Shown here: positions 13,206 to 21,065 of the stretch, piece by piece
How the letters are laid out: every line of letters begins with the position of its first letter
How positions within the stretch are numbered: position 1 is the first letter of the stretch
Virus record (IMG/VR): IMGVR_UViG_3300009156_000057
Location: 1 to 35,920 of that record
Length of the DNA stretch: 35,920 nt
DNA from: a virus
Direction: 5' to 3' (one strand)
Notes under the pieces: generated by a model
The model's input: only the letters and a program-made list of their open reading frames with translations
Database searches by the model: none
What the model was told of the DNA's origin: nothing
Translations under genes and position numbers: made by a program

Positions 13206-15079
13206 AAACGGGAAGACGAGAAGACGGGAAGGCGGGCAGGGTAGGGCGGTCGCTCCGCGACCGCCGCGGCGCGCGCGGAGCGGCGCGCCCTACCTGGCTG
13301 CTGGCGTTGCTGCCGCTGCCGCTGGCGCTCGTGCTGATTGCGGCTACGGTGGTGACGCCGGGGGAGCGCATCAGCCGTTACCCGCGGGTGACGACGTTGA
13401 GTGATACGGACCTACTGGTGGCCGGGCGGACGAATGCTGCGGTGCCGACGAACGTGGGCATTGCGGCGCTGAGTTTGCTGGCGCAGGCGACCAATGGACT
13501 GGCGAGCACGGGGTTTGTCAACCAGGTGGGCACGACGGTGAGCAATGGCGTGGTGAACTTCGTGACGAACATCGTGGCGAACACCAGTAATAGCTTGTCG
13601 TTGTCCATTTCCAATACGAGCAACTTTCTGGCGACCAGTTCCATCGACGTGAAGACGAACGAAGACAGATTGATTCTTCACGGAATGCCAGTGGCCGGAA
13701 GTCAATGGTACGTTGGGACCAATGGGACACCGAATACCAACAGCGGTCAAAGGAGAGGAATGGAGTTCATTGCGGCAAAGGCATCATTGCGAGTGGGGTC
13801 AGTTGGGAATGTTGGTGTTGCGAGACATCCCTACATCGCGGAATCAAACTATTGGGAAGACGCAAACGTGCAGCTTGGAAGCTCAATACTGGGAGGCTCC
13901 AACAATCTTGCCAACGCTGTCTTTTCAACCATTGGTGGCGGTGTCGGGAACCACATTTTCACCAATGCAGGTGCGTCCTTCATTGGAGGTGGCACCAATA
14001 ACTACGTTCGCACGAACGCATATAACTCAGTCATCGGGGGCGGCAACTTCAATCAGATTCACGTGGACTCGCATTCCTCGGTCATAGGTGGAGGAACCGG
14101 TCACAACATAGGAGGCGGAAGCCAGCACGTATTCATTGGAGGTGGACAAGCGCAGAGCATTGGTGGCTTGAACTTCGGAGGTCAGAACTTCGCTTTCATG
14201 GGTGGAGGCGTGAATAACACATTGGGCGACGAAGCGTCCGGAACGTCTGAGAAATCCGTGCTGGTAGGAGGCGAGCTTAACAGGTGCAATGGTGAATGGG
14301 CATTTCTTGGCGGCGGCAGTCAGAACACTTTCTCTGCGGATTGTGACTATAGCAGTATCGTTGGAGGCTTTGGGAATGGAATGGGCGCCAACCCGAACTC
14401 GGGTTCTTTATATGCTTTCATTGGCGGAGGAAGGGGTAACGGAATATCGGACGGAGCAGATAGCAGCGTTATTGTAGGAGGACGGGATAATACAATTAGT
14501 GGGTCGAGCGACACAAATGCTTTCATAGGTGGAGGATTTGCTAATCTCATTGCTGCTAATTGCAACGCAGGCGCAATCTTGGCAGGAAAGAATAACACTG
14601 TCTCCGGATCCGGTGATTTCGGAACCACAATAGGCAATTCCAATACGGTAAGCGCGCCATACGCAATTGCCATTGGTGTTACCGTAACAAATGCTATCGC
14701 TGGCTCAGTGACGGTCGGGGAACTGATTTCTTACAACACGCCGGCGGTCATTGCGGGGGCGGGGACGGGCAGCACGAATTACACGTTGCAACTGACTTCG
14801 CCGGAGATGGTGCTGGGATCGAGCAATGTCAATATCGTGGCGGCGATGGGATGGATTGATGGGCGGACGCATAAGTGGAGTGTCAGTATTACGAATCTGA
14901 GTCCGGATACGTGGGGGTTCACGTTCTCGGCGGTGAGTAACAGGGTGCGGTGGCAATCGTGGATGTATGGGACCAATGCGCCCTCTGTGTTGACGAATAA
15001 CACGCTGTTGAGGATTACGGGCACGTCCACGGGGACGAACACGTTGTGTGAGTTCAAGTATTTCAGTCCGGCGTTGTGA
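13202..15079 (+). CDS. YadA-head-like beta-roll fibre with N-terminal membrane segment
   Basis: A 625-residue protein. Residues 13-31 come from a family C palindrome (GRVGRSLRDRRGARGAARPT), followed by a membrane segment LLALLPLPLALVLIAATVV. A Ser/Asn/Thr-rich linker follows, then from about 226 to 500 some 16 repeats of about 17 residues with I-G-G-G-x-x-N-x-I cores (STIGGGVGNHI, SVIGGGNFNQI, SVIVGGRDNTI), the pattern of left-handed beta-rolls in trimeric adhesins such as the YadA head. The C-terminal ~107 residues are shared with the SGNH protein. It is probably a receptor-binding fibre. The repeat region is visibly less G+C-rich than its surroundings, a sign of separate origin. Confidence 0.65.
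   Translation: MKTGRREDGKAGRVGRSLRDRRGARGAARPTWLLALLPLPLALVLIAATVVTPGERISRYPRVTTLSDTDLLVAGRTNAAVPTNVGIAALSLLAQATNGLASTGFVNQVGTTVSNGVVNFVTNIVANTSNSLSLSISNTSNFLATSSIDVKTNEDRLILHGMPVAGSQWYVGTNGTPNTNSGQRRGMEFIAAKASLRVGSVGNVGVARHPYIAESNYWEDANVQLGSSILGGSNNLANAVFSTIGGGVGNHIFTNAGASFIGGGTNNYVRTNAYNSVIGGGNFNQIHVDSHSSVIGGGTGHNIGGGSQHVFIGGGQAQSIGGLNFGGQNFAFMGGGVNNTLGDEASGTSEKSVLVGGELNRCNGEWAFLGGGSQNTFSADCDYSSIVGGFGNGMGANPNSGSLYAFIGGGRGNGISDGADSSVIVGGRDNTISGSSDTNAFIGGGFANLIAANCNAGAILAGKNNTVSGSGDFGTTIGNSNTVSAPYAIAIGVTVTNAIAGSVTVGELISYNTPAVIAGAGTGSTNYTLQLTSPEMVLGSSNVNIVAAMGWIDGRTHKWSVSITNLSPDTWGFTFSAVSNRVRWQSWMYGTNAPSVLTNNTLLRITGTSTGTNTLCEFKYFSPAL
13240..13294 (+). repeat. double family C element in fibre gene
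   Basis: GGTAGGGCGGTCGCTCCGCG, then CCGCCGCGGCGCGCG, then GAGCGGCGCGCCCTACC. It is in frame at the fibre N-terminus, directly before the hydrophobic segment, and gives the positively charged flank of that segment. Confidence 0.8.
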
Positions 15080-15080
15080 T

Positions 15081-15108
15081 GAAGCGTGAAGCGTGAAGCG
15101 TGAAACGT
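15081..15108 (+). repeat. junction tandem repeat (GAAGCGT)x3 + GAAACGT
   Basis: Four 7-bp units just after the fibre stop and 14 bases before the GTG start of the next gene. It marks the downstream boundary of the inserted fibre cassette. Confidence 0.85.
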
Positions 15109-15122
15109 AACGAATAACAATC

Positions 15123-17234
15123 GTGCCATCCACATTTACAGCAATTACGACGCCGTGGGGGACAGTGTATGGGCAGGGGCTGTTCAATACGGCCTCGGCG
15201 AGTGGCACCATTCGGGAGTATGTCATCATGGCGACCGATGAGGGCGTGTTCGCGTGCCTCGAGAACAATTTCCCGTTCCTGGTGCCGTTGCCGAGTGGGG
15301 TGACGGTTACGGATCGGGTGCGGTTCACGCAGGCGGGGTCCACGCTTTATATGTGGCGTGGGTTCGATGCGGACCCGCTCCGATGCACAGACTTATTGGT
15401 GGGCTTTGAAGACGTGCCAGACCCGCCGGCGGGCAGTGGTCTGCAACGGATTCCACGTGGTATTCGCGCAGTGGTGGTGGGCAATCGGATGTGGGTGCAA
15501 GCGGCGGATGACCAGGTGTGGCCGAGTGATGTGCTGGATTATGAGGCGTTCGACCTGGCGAACGTGCAGACCATCCAATCGAATCCGGGTGATGTGCTGC
15601 AAACGATTGTCCAGTTTGGCAGCGGCATTGCGGCGTCCATCATTTGCCTGAAGCGGCGCAGTGTGCATCGGCTGGTGAACGTGTCGGGTGACCTGGGGGA
15701 TCTGATTTTGTTGACGGTGACGAACCGGTTCGGTTGCGTGGCGCCGGAGAGCGCAGCGGATTGGGGCAGTGACCTGGCGTGGCTGGCGGATGAAGGCGTG
15801 GCGAGCCTGTCATTGACTGAGTTCGGTGAATTGCAGCCGACGGTGCGCAGCGGTCGCGAGCCGCAGCCGATGTTGAGCGACGCGATTCAACCGCTCATCG
15901 AGCGCATCAATTGGCAGTACGCGGAGAATGCCTGGGGCGCGTTCTGGAATGGCAATTACTACCTGGCGGTGCCGCTGGACGATGCGGAGTCGTTTCGGCA
16001 GGAGCTGGCGATGGGCCAGTTCGTGGGACGGGGCGGCGCGACGGCCGTCGTTCCTGGACTGCTCGAGGTGGGCGCGACGTATCGTTACATCCGCGGTGAA
16101 TCGGGGGTGAGCCTGACGAATGGGGCGCAGGTGTTCACGGACCAGCATGATTTCACGGCCACGAGCGAGGATGTTACGTTCACGTTGTTTGGTGCGGGGT
16201 CGATTTGCAATGACAGTTTGATGCGGGTGTTCAAAGGCGTGAACACGGCGGTGTTGGTGTTCTCGACGCGCAATGCGGCGTGGGCTGGCTACGACACGAC
16301 GCCTGGCCTGGAGGTGAAACAGTTCTTCACTGCGAAGACGCGTTCGCGGTTGCGCTTGTTCTTCATCAGCCAGGACGGTTGGGTCCCAATGTATGAAGAG
16401 GATTTTGAGGATGCGATCGCGGTGCCGTATGTGGATGTGACGGTCGGCGCACTGCCGGCTAATGGGGACACCATCCAGGTGAACGGCGGTCAACTGGTGA
16501 CGGCGGATGACACGCTGGTATTGAACACGGGCACGGCGTGGGGCACGGACAATTTGAATCTGGCGCAGGCGAATTTCTATCGTGTCATAGATGACCCGTC
16601 GAACATGGGTTACAACCAGCAGAATGGTTGGGCGGCTTACTTCACCACGCCGTTCCGAGTGGACAGTGACACGGTGCGTTTCTATTCGACCAATGGATTG
16701 GTGCCGACCATCACGATAACAGGCGATTGGGCGACGGTGTTGAAGGTGAACACGCAACCTATCGAGTGGACATTGGTGACGCGTGCTTATCGACTGACGC
16801 AGGAAACGCGGCCGGGATTGTTGGCTGCAATGATTGCCCAACTGCAAACGTGGGCGCCGACGTATACGGTGTCGTCGCTGCCTGAAGGTGTCGAGGAGCA
16901 GCAGGTATTGGTGGACGCCAAAACGCGCAGTCGCACGAAGTATGACCGGCCATTCAACAAACCGGATTGGGTGCAGACCAATATCAATGACGATTTTCAC
17001 ACGCCATTTCGGCAGGATTACTCGGTGGTGTTCACGAGTGATACGATGGAGCTGACGCTGGAGTCGAACGGCGTGACGGTGGACAAGCACCAGGAGATTA
17101 CGCATCCCATCCGCGGGCGCGGGCGCGGGCGGACGGTGCAGGCGACGATCTTGAATGAGACGGGGCGCGTGCGTTTGCTGGCGATGCAGAGCGAGGGGAT
17201 ACGGCGGGATCGTGGATACGGAATTAAAACGTAA
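15123..17234 (+). CDS. tail nozzle/propeller protein, body part
   Basis: A 703-residue protein with GTG start. It begins abruptly with TPWGTVYGQGLFNTA, which in related long tail proteins comes after the 'NARFxxGVAExRxGxVxL' opening. Repeated blade-like stretches follow: YVIMATDEGVFAC, DRVRFTQAGSTLYMWRG, IRAVVVGNRMWVQ with PSDVLDYEAFD, and SIICLKRRSVHRLV. These fit a beta-propeller tail tube or nozzle protein (T7 gp12-type role, DNA exit). The missing N-terminus is in the gene at 12912. The stop TAA is part of the AAAACGT array after it. No palindromes are seen inside. Confidence 0.6.
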   Translation: MPSTFTAITTPWGTVYGQGLFNTASASGTIREYVIMATDEGVFACLENNFPFLVPLPSGVTVTDRVRFTQAGSTLYMWRGFDADPLRCTDLLVGFEDVPDPPAGSGLQRIPRGIRAVVVGNRMWVQAADDQVWPSDVLDYEAFDLANVQTIQSNPGDVLQTIVQFGSGIAASIICLKRRSVHRLVNVSGDLGDLILLTVTNRFGCVAPESAADWGSDLAWLADEGVASLSLTEFGELQPTVRSGREPQPMLSDAIQPLIERINWQYAENAWGAFWNGNYYLAVPLDDAESFRQELAMGQFVGRGGATAVVPGLLEVGATYRYIRGESGVSLTNGAQVFTDQHDFTATSEDVTFTLFGAGSICNDSLMRVFKGVNTAVLVFSTRNAAWAGYDTTPGLEVKQFFTAKTRSRLRLFFISQDGWVPMYEEDFEDAIAVPYVDVTVGALPANGDTIQVNGGQLVTADDTLVLNTGTAWGTDNLNLAQANFYRVIDDPSNMGYNQQNGWAAYFTTPFRVDSDTVRFYSTNGLVPTITITGDWATVLKVNTQPIEWTLVTRAYRLTQETRPGLLAAMIAQLQTWAPTYTVSSLPEGVEEQQVLVDAKTRSRTKYDRPFNKPDWVQTNINDDFHTPFRQDYSVVFTSDTMELTLESNGVTVDKHQEITHPIRGRGRGRTVQATILNETGRVRLLAMQSEGIRRDRGYGIKT

Positions 17235-17260
17235 AACGTAAAACGTGAAACGTAAAACGT
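17226..17260 (+). repeat. junction tandem repeat (AAAACGT)x5
   Basis: Five 7-bp units, the fourth being GAAACGT. It contains the stop of the propeller gene at 17232-17234 and ends six bases before the next ATG. Confidence 0.85.
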
Positions 17261-17266
17261 AAATAA

Positions 17267-17530
17267 ATGGGCGCAACTGTAACAGTCCAGGCTGGGAAGA
17301 CGTTCGTTCCGAACGAGAAGTTGACCATTCCCAAGCTGAATCTGCTGGGCTTGCCGACCATCCTTGTGGAACTGGAACTTGGCCAGGTGGAGGATGTCAG
17401 TGCGACGCCGCCCAGTGATGGACAAATTTTGGTGTTCAATGCGGCGACTGGTGAATGGACGCCGCAAGCCATCCCGGTCAGCACAAGTGACACGTTTAAT
17501 CGAATCTTTGCGTGGGCGAACTTTGCGTAA
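17267..17530 (+). CDS. small tail-associated protein
   Basis: An 87-residue protein. Middle PSDGQILVFNAATGEWTPQ resembles the 'DGQVLxYNxxTGxW' strand-turn motif seen in phage tail fibres and virion decoration proteins. The N-terminus is beta-rich (TVTVQAGKTFVPNEKLTIP). The C-terminus DTFNRIFAWANFA is amphipathic. The start is right after the junction repeats; the stop is followed by GACGAATAGGAC strings. It may be a short fibre or joint protein attached to the nozzle. Confidence 0.5.
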   Translation: MGATVTVQAGKTFVPNEKLTIPKLNLLGLPTILVELELGQVEDVSATPPSDGQILVFNAATGEWTPQAIPVSTSDTFNRIFAWANFA

Positions 17531-17582
17531 GGCATGAGACGAATAGGACTGATAGGACGAATGACGGATTGAGCAACAACTT

Positions 17583-17999
17583 ATGAGTGCAGCACCTGTT
17601 TTCTTCACGACGTTACGGCAAGGGTCAGCCAATAGCACTGGCTCGACCAACAGCGACAAGTCGCGCGCCAGTGCCAATAACCTGGCCACGGTGGTCACCG
17701 GCGGCGCCAGCGGGTCCATCATCCAGCGCGTGAGCGTGGTGCAGAATGTGGCCGCGGCGTCCACGGCGAACAACATCGTCCGGGCCTACATTCACGACGG
17801 TACCAATTTTGATTTGATACTGGAGAAGAACATGGGCGGCGCGGTGACGCCGAGTGCGACGGTGATTGGCATTCGCGAGACGTTGCCGGAACTGGTGGGC
17901 GTCAAGCTGCCATCGAGCAGCCACAGCTTGCGCGTCGGGTTCAGTGCAGCCGGCGCGGGTGACTCGTTCACCGTGCGCGCGGAAGTGGGGGATCAGTGA
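17583..17999 (+). CDS. beta-sandwich virion decoration-like protein
   Basis: A 138-residue protein with no signal peptide. It reads as a compact beta sandwich (ASGSIIQRVSVVQNVAAAST, NIVRAYIHDGTNFDLILE, SLRVGFSAAGAGDSFTVRAE). Similar sequences with the 'IHDGTN' strand are frequent among phage structural genes. A decoration or tail-surface function is likely by context. The stop TGA precedes the CGTTAAAT array directly. Confidence 0.5.
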   Translation: MSAAPVFFTTLRQGSANSTGSTNSDKSRASANNLATVVTGGASGSIIQRVSVVQNVAAASTANNIVRAYIHDGTNFDLILEKNMGGAVTPSATVIGIRETLPELVGVKLPSSSHSLRVGFSAAGAGDSFTVRAEVGDQ

Positions 18000-18002
18000 G
18001 CG

Positions 18003-18034
18003 CGTTAAATCGTTAAATCGTTGAATCGTTAAAT
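18003..18034 (+). repeat. junction tandem repeat (CGTTAAAT)x4
   Basis: Four 8-bp units, the third being CGTTGAAT, between two small virion-type genes. The GTG start at 18046 follows 11 bases later. Confidence 0.85.
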
Positions 18035-18045
18035 CGTTTGAAATT

Positions 18046-18426
18046 GTGAACGGCACGAATCCAGCCAGCGGAATGTACGACGTGGGCCCGCAGGGCGGCG
18101 CGCTCGTGTCGGAGCCGCAGTTTCTGAGCGCGATTGCCGTGGCGGAGACTGCGTATCCGCACAGCATGGGGCGTCCGCCGGATTACAGCGCGCTGAAGTT
18201 CACGTGCGCGGTGGCCAATTCCAATTGGGTGCCCGGTGAATCCTTTGTGCTGACGGAGGAGCGCGGGTTTCAACTGGTCGGTCTGGCCGACAAGGTGATT
18301 GTGTCGTGGGAAGGGTCCAATGGCGCGAACATTTTGTTGCCGGCGCGCGATGGCAGCACGTCGGGCATCATCACGACAACGAGCTGGCGCTTCGAAGTGA
18401 TCGCGGTGTGGTGGCCGAGAATATGA
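18046..18426 (+). CDS. hypothetical virion-region protein
   Basis: A 126-residue protein with GTG start. Beta-rich and neutral, with MGRPPDYSALKFTCAVANSN and SWRFEVIAVWWPRI at the end. It pairs with the preceding decoration-like gene and may form a complex with it, but no family is recognised. Its TGA stop overlaps the ATG of the sulfotransferase-like gene, so they are coupled. Confidence 0.45.
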   Translation: MNGTNPASGMYDVGPQGGALVSEPQFLSAIAVAETAYPHSMGRPPDYSALKFTCAVANSNWVPGESFVLTEERGFQLVGLADKVIVSWEGSNGANILLPARDGSTSGIITTTSWRFEVIAVWWPRI

Positions 18427-19130
18427 GCATTCCTCCTCAAATCACTTTTCTGGCGTGTCTGCCGCGGTCGCGCTCGGCGTGGTGCGCGAATCTCCTGACG
18501 CACGGACCGAGCTTTGCGTATCACGAGCCGTTGCGGTGGGCCGTGCAGGACAGTGGTCCTGCGGATGGGACACCGGCGCAGGTGCCCAATTGGCTGGAGC
18601 TGGCGCGGTTGGCGGGCACGGAATACGTGACGTTCTGTGACACGGCGTTTGCTTACTATTGGAAGCGCGCAATGGAGTCTGTGCCCAAGGCGCGTGCGCT
18701 GATTCTGTGGCAGGGCGCTGAGGTGTCGCGCCTGGATTGGAACAAGGCAGTGGCGAAGGCTGGACAACCGAGTTTGCACAATGAGCTTGGGAATGAGTTT
18801 TACCACATGGAACGTGAGTTGCGTCAGCTCGAGGAGTATGGATTGCCGGCGAGCCGGGTGGGTCACATGCGCGTGAAGTCGTTGGACCGTATGAGCGGGG
18901 TGCAAGCGTTGTGGGAGTTCTGCACGGGTTACGGTCCATTCTCGCCGAAGCTGGACTTGCGCCGTGCGCGGATGTTGATGGACCTGGACATCCAGGCGAT
19001 TTTGCCGCGTTACATTGATGACAGCGGGGCGGCGCCGAAGGTGCGGATGATCGGTGACGTTGCCCCCTCACCCCAACCCTCTCCCCCAGTGGGGGCGAGG
19101 GAGAAGACGAAAGGTGTGCCATGCCATTAG
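18423..19130 (+). CDS. sulfotransferase-like P-loop protein
   Basis: A 235-residue protein. Its N-terminus TFLACLPRSRSAWCANLLTH carries the PRSRSxW form of the 5'-phosphosulfate loop of sulfotransferases, and FAYHEPLRW follows as in phage relatives of that family. Such enzymes move sulfate from PAPS to sugars, lipids or proteins; in phages the substrate is not known to me. A family B unit adds SGPADG in the middle (about residue 45), and a family A palindrome forms the C-terminal tail APSPQPSPPVGARE. The stop overlaps the next gene by ten bases. Helices around LRQLEEYGLPASRV fit the family fold. Confidence 0.55.
   Translation: MSIPPQITFLACLPRSRSAWCANLLTHGPSFAYHEPLRWAVQDSGPADGTPAQVPNWLELARLAGTEYVTFCDTAFAYYWKRAMESVPKARALILWQGAEVSRLDWNKAVAKAGQPSLHNELGNEFYHMERELRQLEEYGLPASRVGHMRVKSLDRMSGVQALWEFCTGYGPFSPKLDLRRARMLMDLDIQAILPRYIDDSGAAPKVRMIGDVAPSPQPSPPVGAREKTKGVPCH
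19063..19103 (+). repeat. family A palindrome at a gene end
   Basis: CCCCCTCACCCCAACCCTCT on the left and GTGGGGGCGAGGGAG on the right of a CCCCCA centre. It replaces the natural C-terminus of the sulfotransferase-like protein and leads into the start of the next gene. Confidence 0.85.
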
Positions 19131-20104
19131 GCTCCATTGCGGGAGGCATTTTCCAACTGACCGGTGGCGCCGATCCGGAACTGCCGCGTCGCAACATTCC
19201 ACGTGAGGTCAGTGATTGGAATAACGCAATGCCACGTGTGCTGCGCGGTCAGGCGGCGTACAATCCGCAGTTCGCGGCGCTGATGCAACAGCAGCAGGCG
19301 GACCAGTTGCTGGGCACGGCCGGTGGTTTTCAGGACGTTCCGATTTACACGTGGCGCACGGAGCCGGAATGGATTCAGGGCCCGGGTGGCGATGGCATCT
19401 TCAATCGCATTCCCAATCCCCGCGCTGGCCAGCGCACGCTCGTGGTGCAGCAGCAGCCGGTGCAAACGCCGGCGCAACGCGGCATCCTGAATCTGTTGCA
19501 GGATGTGCAGCCGGGACTGCGGGCGGCGCGCGCAGCGGGCGATGTCGAGGGGATGAGCCTGCTGGATTTGTTGACGCGTGATGCGGAGGGTTTGATTAAC
19601 CGCGGGAGCAATCCACTGGATGAACGCGAGACGGTGCAGTCCATTCGCGGCGCGCAATCGGCGCGCGGTCTGGCGCACGGTCCCGGGAACGCGCTGGCCG
19701 AAGTGCTGGGGCTGGACCGGAGTCGCGACAGCCGGCGGATTCAACGCGGCCAATACGGCAGCGGGATTCTGGCGTTGCGCCGTGGTTACATGGGTGACCC
19801 GACGAGCGACGCGTTGCGCTTGCTGGGCCTGGGCGACTTGAGCGGTGCGCGCGGGTTCACCAATCCGTTCAACGCTTACGGTGCGGACGTGGCGAACACG
19901 AATTACGGCGCGGGCGCGTATGAGGAAATTGCGAAGGTGAACAATCGCGTGCAGGGGATCCAGAACGTGGGCAGTGGCGTGAGCAGTCTGGCAATGCTGG
20001 GCTTTGGCGGTGGGTTCGGTGGAATGGGCGGCGCCATGGGCGGTGGCGGTGGTGGCGGCGTGGCTGGTGCGACGAATTACTTGCAGAGGGGACAATACTT
20101 TTGA
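19121..20104 (+). CDS. internal virion protein candidate, glycine-rich tail
   Basis: A 327-residue protein. It begins MPLGSIAGGIFQLTGG and is rich in Gln and Ala through the middle (FAALMQQQQADQLLGTAGGF), with helical regions (LLDLLTRDAEGLINRG). A Gly-rich segment near the end (LGFGGGFGGMGGAMGGGG) could cross or bind a membrane. Together with the next two genes it looks like a set of proteins packed inside the head and ejected with DNA, as in other short-tailed phages. No enzymatic motif. Start overlaps the previous gene. Confidence 0.5.
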   Translation: MPLGSIAGGIFQLTGGADPELPRRNIPREVSDWNNAMPRVLRGQAAYNPQFAALMQQQQADQLLGTAGGFQDVPIYTWRTEPEWIQGPGGDGIFNRIPNPRAGQRTLVVQQQPVQTPAQRGILNLLQDVQPGLRAARAAGDVEGMSLLDLLTRDAEGLINRGSNPLDERETVQSIRGAQSARGLAHGPGNALAEVLGLDRSRDSRRIQRGQYGSGILALRRGYMGDPTSDALRLLGLGDLSGARGFTNPFNAYGADVANTNYGAGAYEEIAKVNNRVQGIQNVGSGVSSLAMLGFGGGFGGMGGAMGGGGGGGVAGATNYLQRGQYF

Positions 20105-20105
20105 G

Positions 20106-20133
20106 CGTAAATCGTAAATCGTAAATCGTAAAT
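20106..20133 (+). repeat. junction tandem repeat (CGTAAAT)x4
   Basis: Four exact 7-bp units followed by CCAAAGTG. The same unit and the same CCAAAGT tail precede the portal gene, so this whole junction block was copied between two places 20 kb apart. Confidence 0.85.
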
Positions 20134-20138
20134 CCAAA

Positions 20139-21065
20139 GTGCCCTTCCCTTTCAACATCAATTACCGCGGCGATGCGGCGATTCAGCCGAGCCCGTTGCT
20201 GAACCAGTTCGCGGCGATTGCCGAGCGCCGGCGCGAGGAGAATAAACGCATCAGCCAGGCGGGGCGCGTCAGTAAATCGTTCCTCAAACTGGTGGCGGAA
20301 CAGACCGGGATGGACGCGGGTGAGATTGATAATCTGTCCAATGAAGACGCCACGGCGCGACACCTGGGGTTGATTGGCCAGCAGAGTTACACGAAGGGTG
20401 CTGAGGATTTGCTGGATGCGCTGGCGTTGAGGGAACAGCGGGAAGTGGCAACGGCGAATCAGGGGGCGTTGGCCGGCGCGTATCAGGACTTCGCGGAGAC
20501 AGGGCAGCCAGCGGAAGCCGTGGCTGCACCGTACAGTAACGAGGAGTTTGACCGGCGGACATCTCCGCAAACGCCGCGGACATTCCTTCAGGCGATGGCA
20601 GGCCGCGGTGCCGTCCCGCGCGACCAGGAGCTGGACTTGCTCAAGGCACTGCAAACCAAACCGGCGAAGGGATTGCCACTGGGAGTTACGCGTGACGTGG
20701 GCCAAGGATTCGTTGCCATCGGAACGGGCGAGGATTTTGAACCGAACATTCGGGCAACACAAAAGAAGAAGCCGCTCTATCCCTGGCTGTTTACCGATAA
20801 CGATGAGGAATTCAAGACTGGCTTGCGCGAAATCAAGGACCCAGAGGAAGCGGCGGCGGTGATTGCCTCACGCAGTGCGTATCAGACGGCGCTCGGGCGC
20901 CCCAGTGCGATGGAGAAATTACTGGGTGATGTGCTCAATCCAGGCAAGGTAGGGCAGGGCGCTCCGCGCCCGCCGACTGGACCGAAAGCGGGAACGGTCG
21001 AGGGCGGTTACAGGTTCAAAGGTGGTGACCCAGCGAAGGCTGAGAACTGGGAGAAAGTAAAGTGA
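20139..21065 (+). CDS. internal virion protein candidate
   Basis: A 308-residue protein with GTG start (MPFPFNINYRGDAAIQPSP). Highly charged and helical (FAAIAERRREENKRISQAG), then Ala/Glu-rich segments. The tail GTVEGGYRFKGGDPAKAENW resembles a recurring C-terminal motif of phage structural proteins. A family C element adds VGQGAPRPPT in frame shortly before this tail (20948-20974). It sits between the Gly-rich protein and the giant protein. Function is inferred from position only. Confidence 0.5.
   Translation: MPFPFNINYRGDAAIQPSPLLNQFAAIAERRREENKRISQAGRVSKSFLKLVAEQTGMDAGEIDNLSNEDATARHLGLIGQQSYTKGAEDLLDALALREQREVATANQGALAGAYQDFAETGQPAEAVAAPYSNEEFDRRTSPQTPRTFLQAMAGRGAVPRDQELDLLKALQTKPAKGLPLGVTRDVGQGFVAIGTGEDFEPNIRATQKKKPLYPWLFTDNDEEFKTGLREIKDPEEAAAVIASRSAYQTALGRPSAMEKLLGDVLNPGKVGQGAPRPPTGPKAGTVEGGYRFKGGDPAKAENWEKVK
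20948..20974 (+). repeat. family C palindrome
   Basis: GGTAGGGCAGGGCGCTCCGCGCCCGCC; the GGGCG/CGCCC arms flank CTCCG. Read in frame as VGQGAPRPP. The nearly identical left part recurs at 21965. Confidence 0.75.

Noticed and set aside
422-20133. Tandem arrays as CRISPR repeats
   Set aside because: Units are 6-10 bp and directly adjacent without spacers; no cas genes are present.
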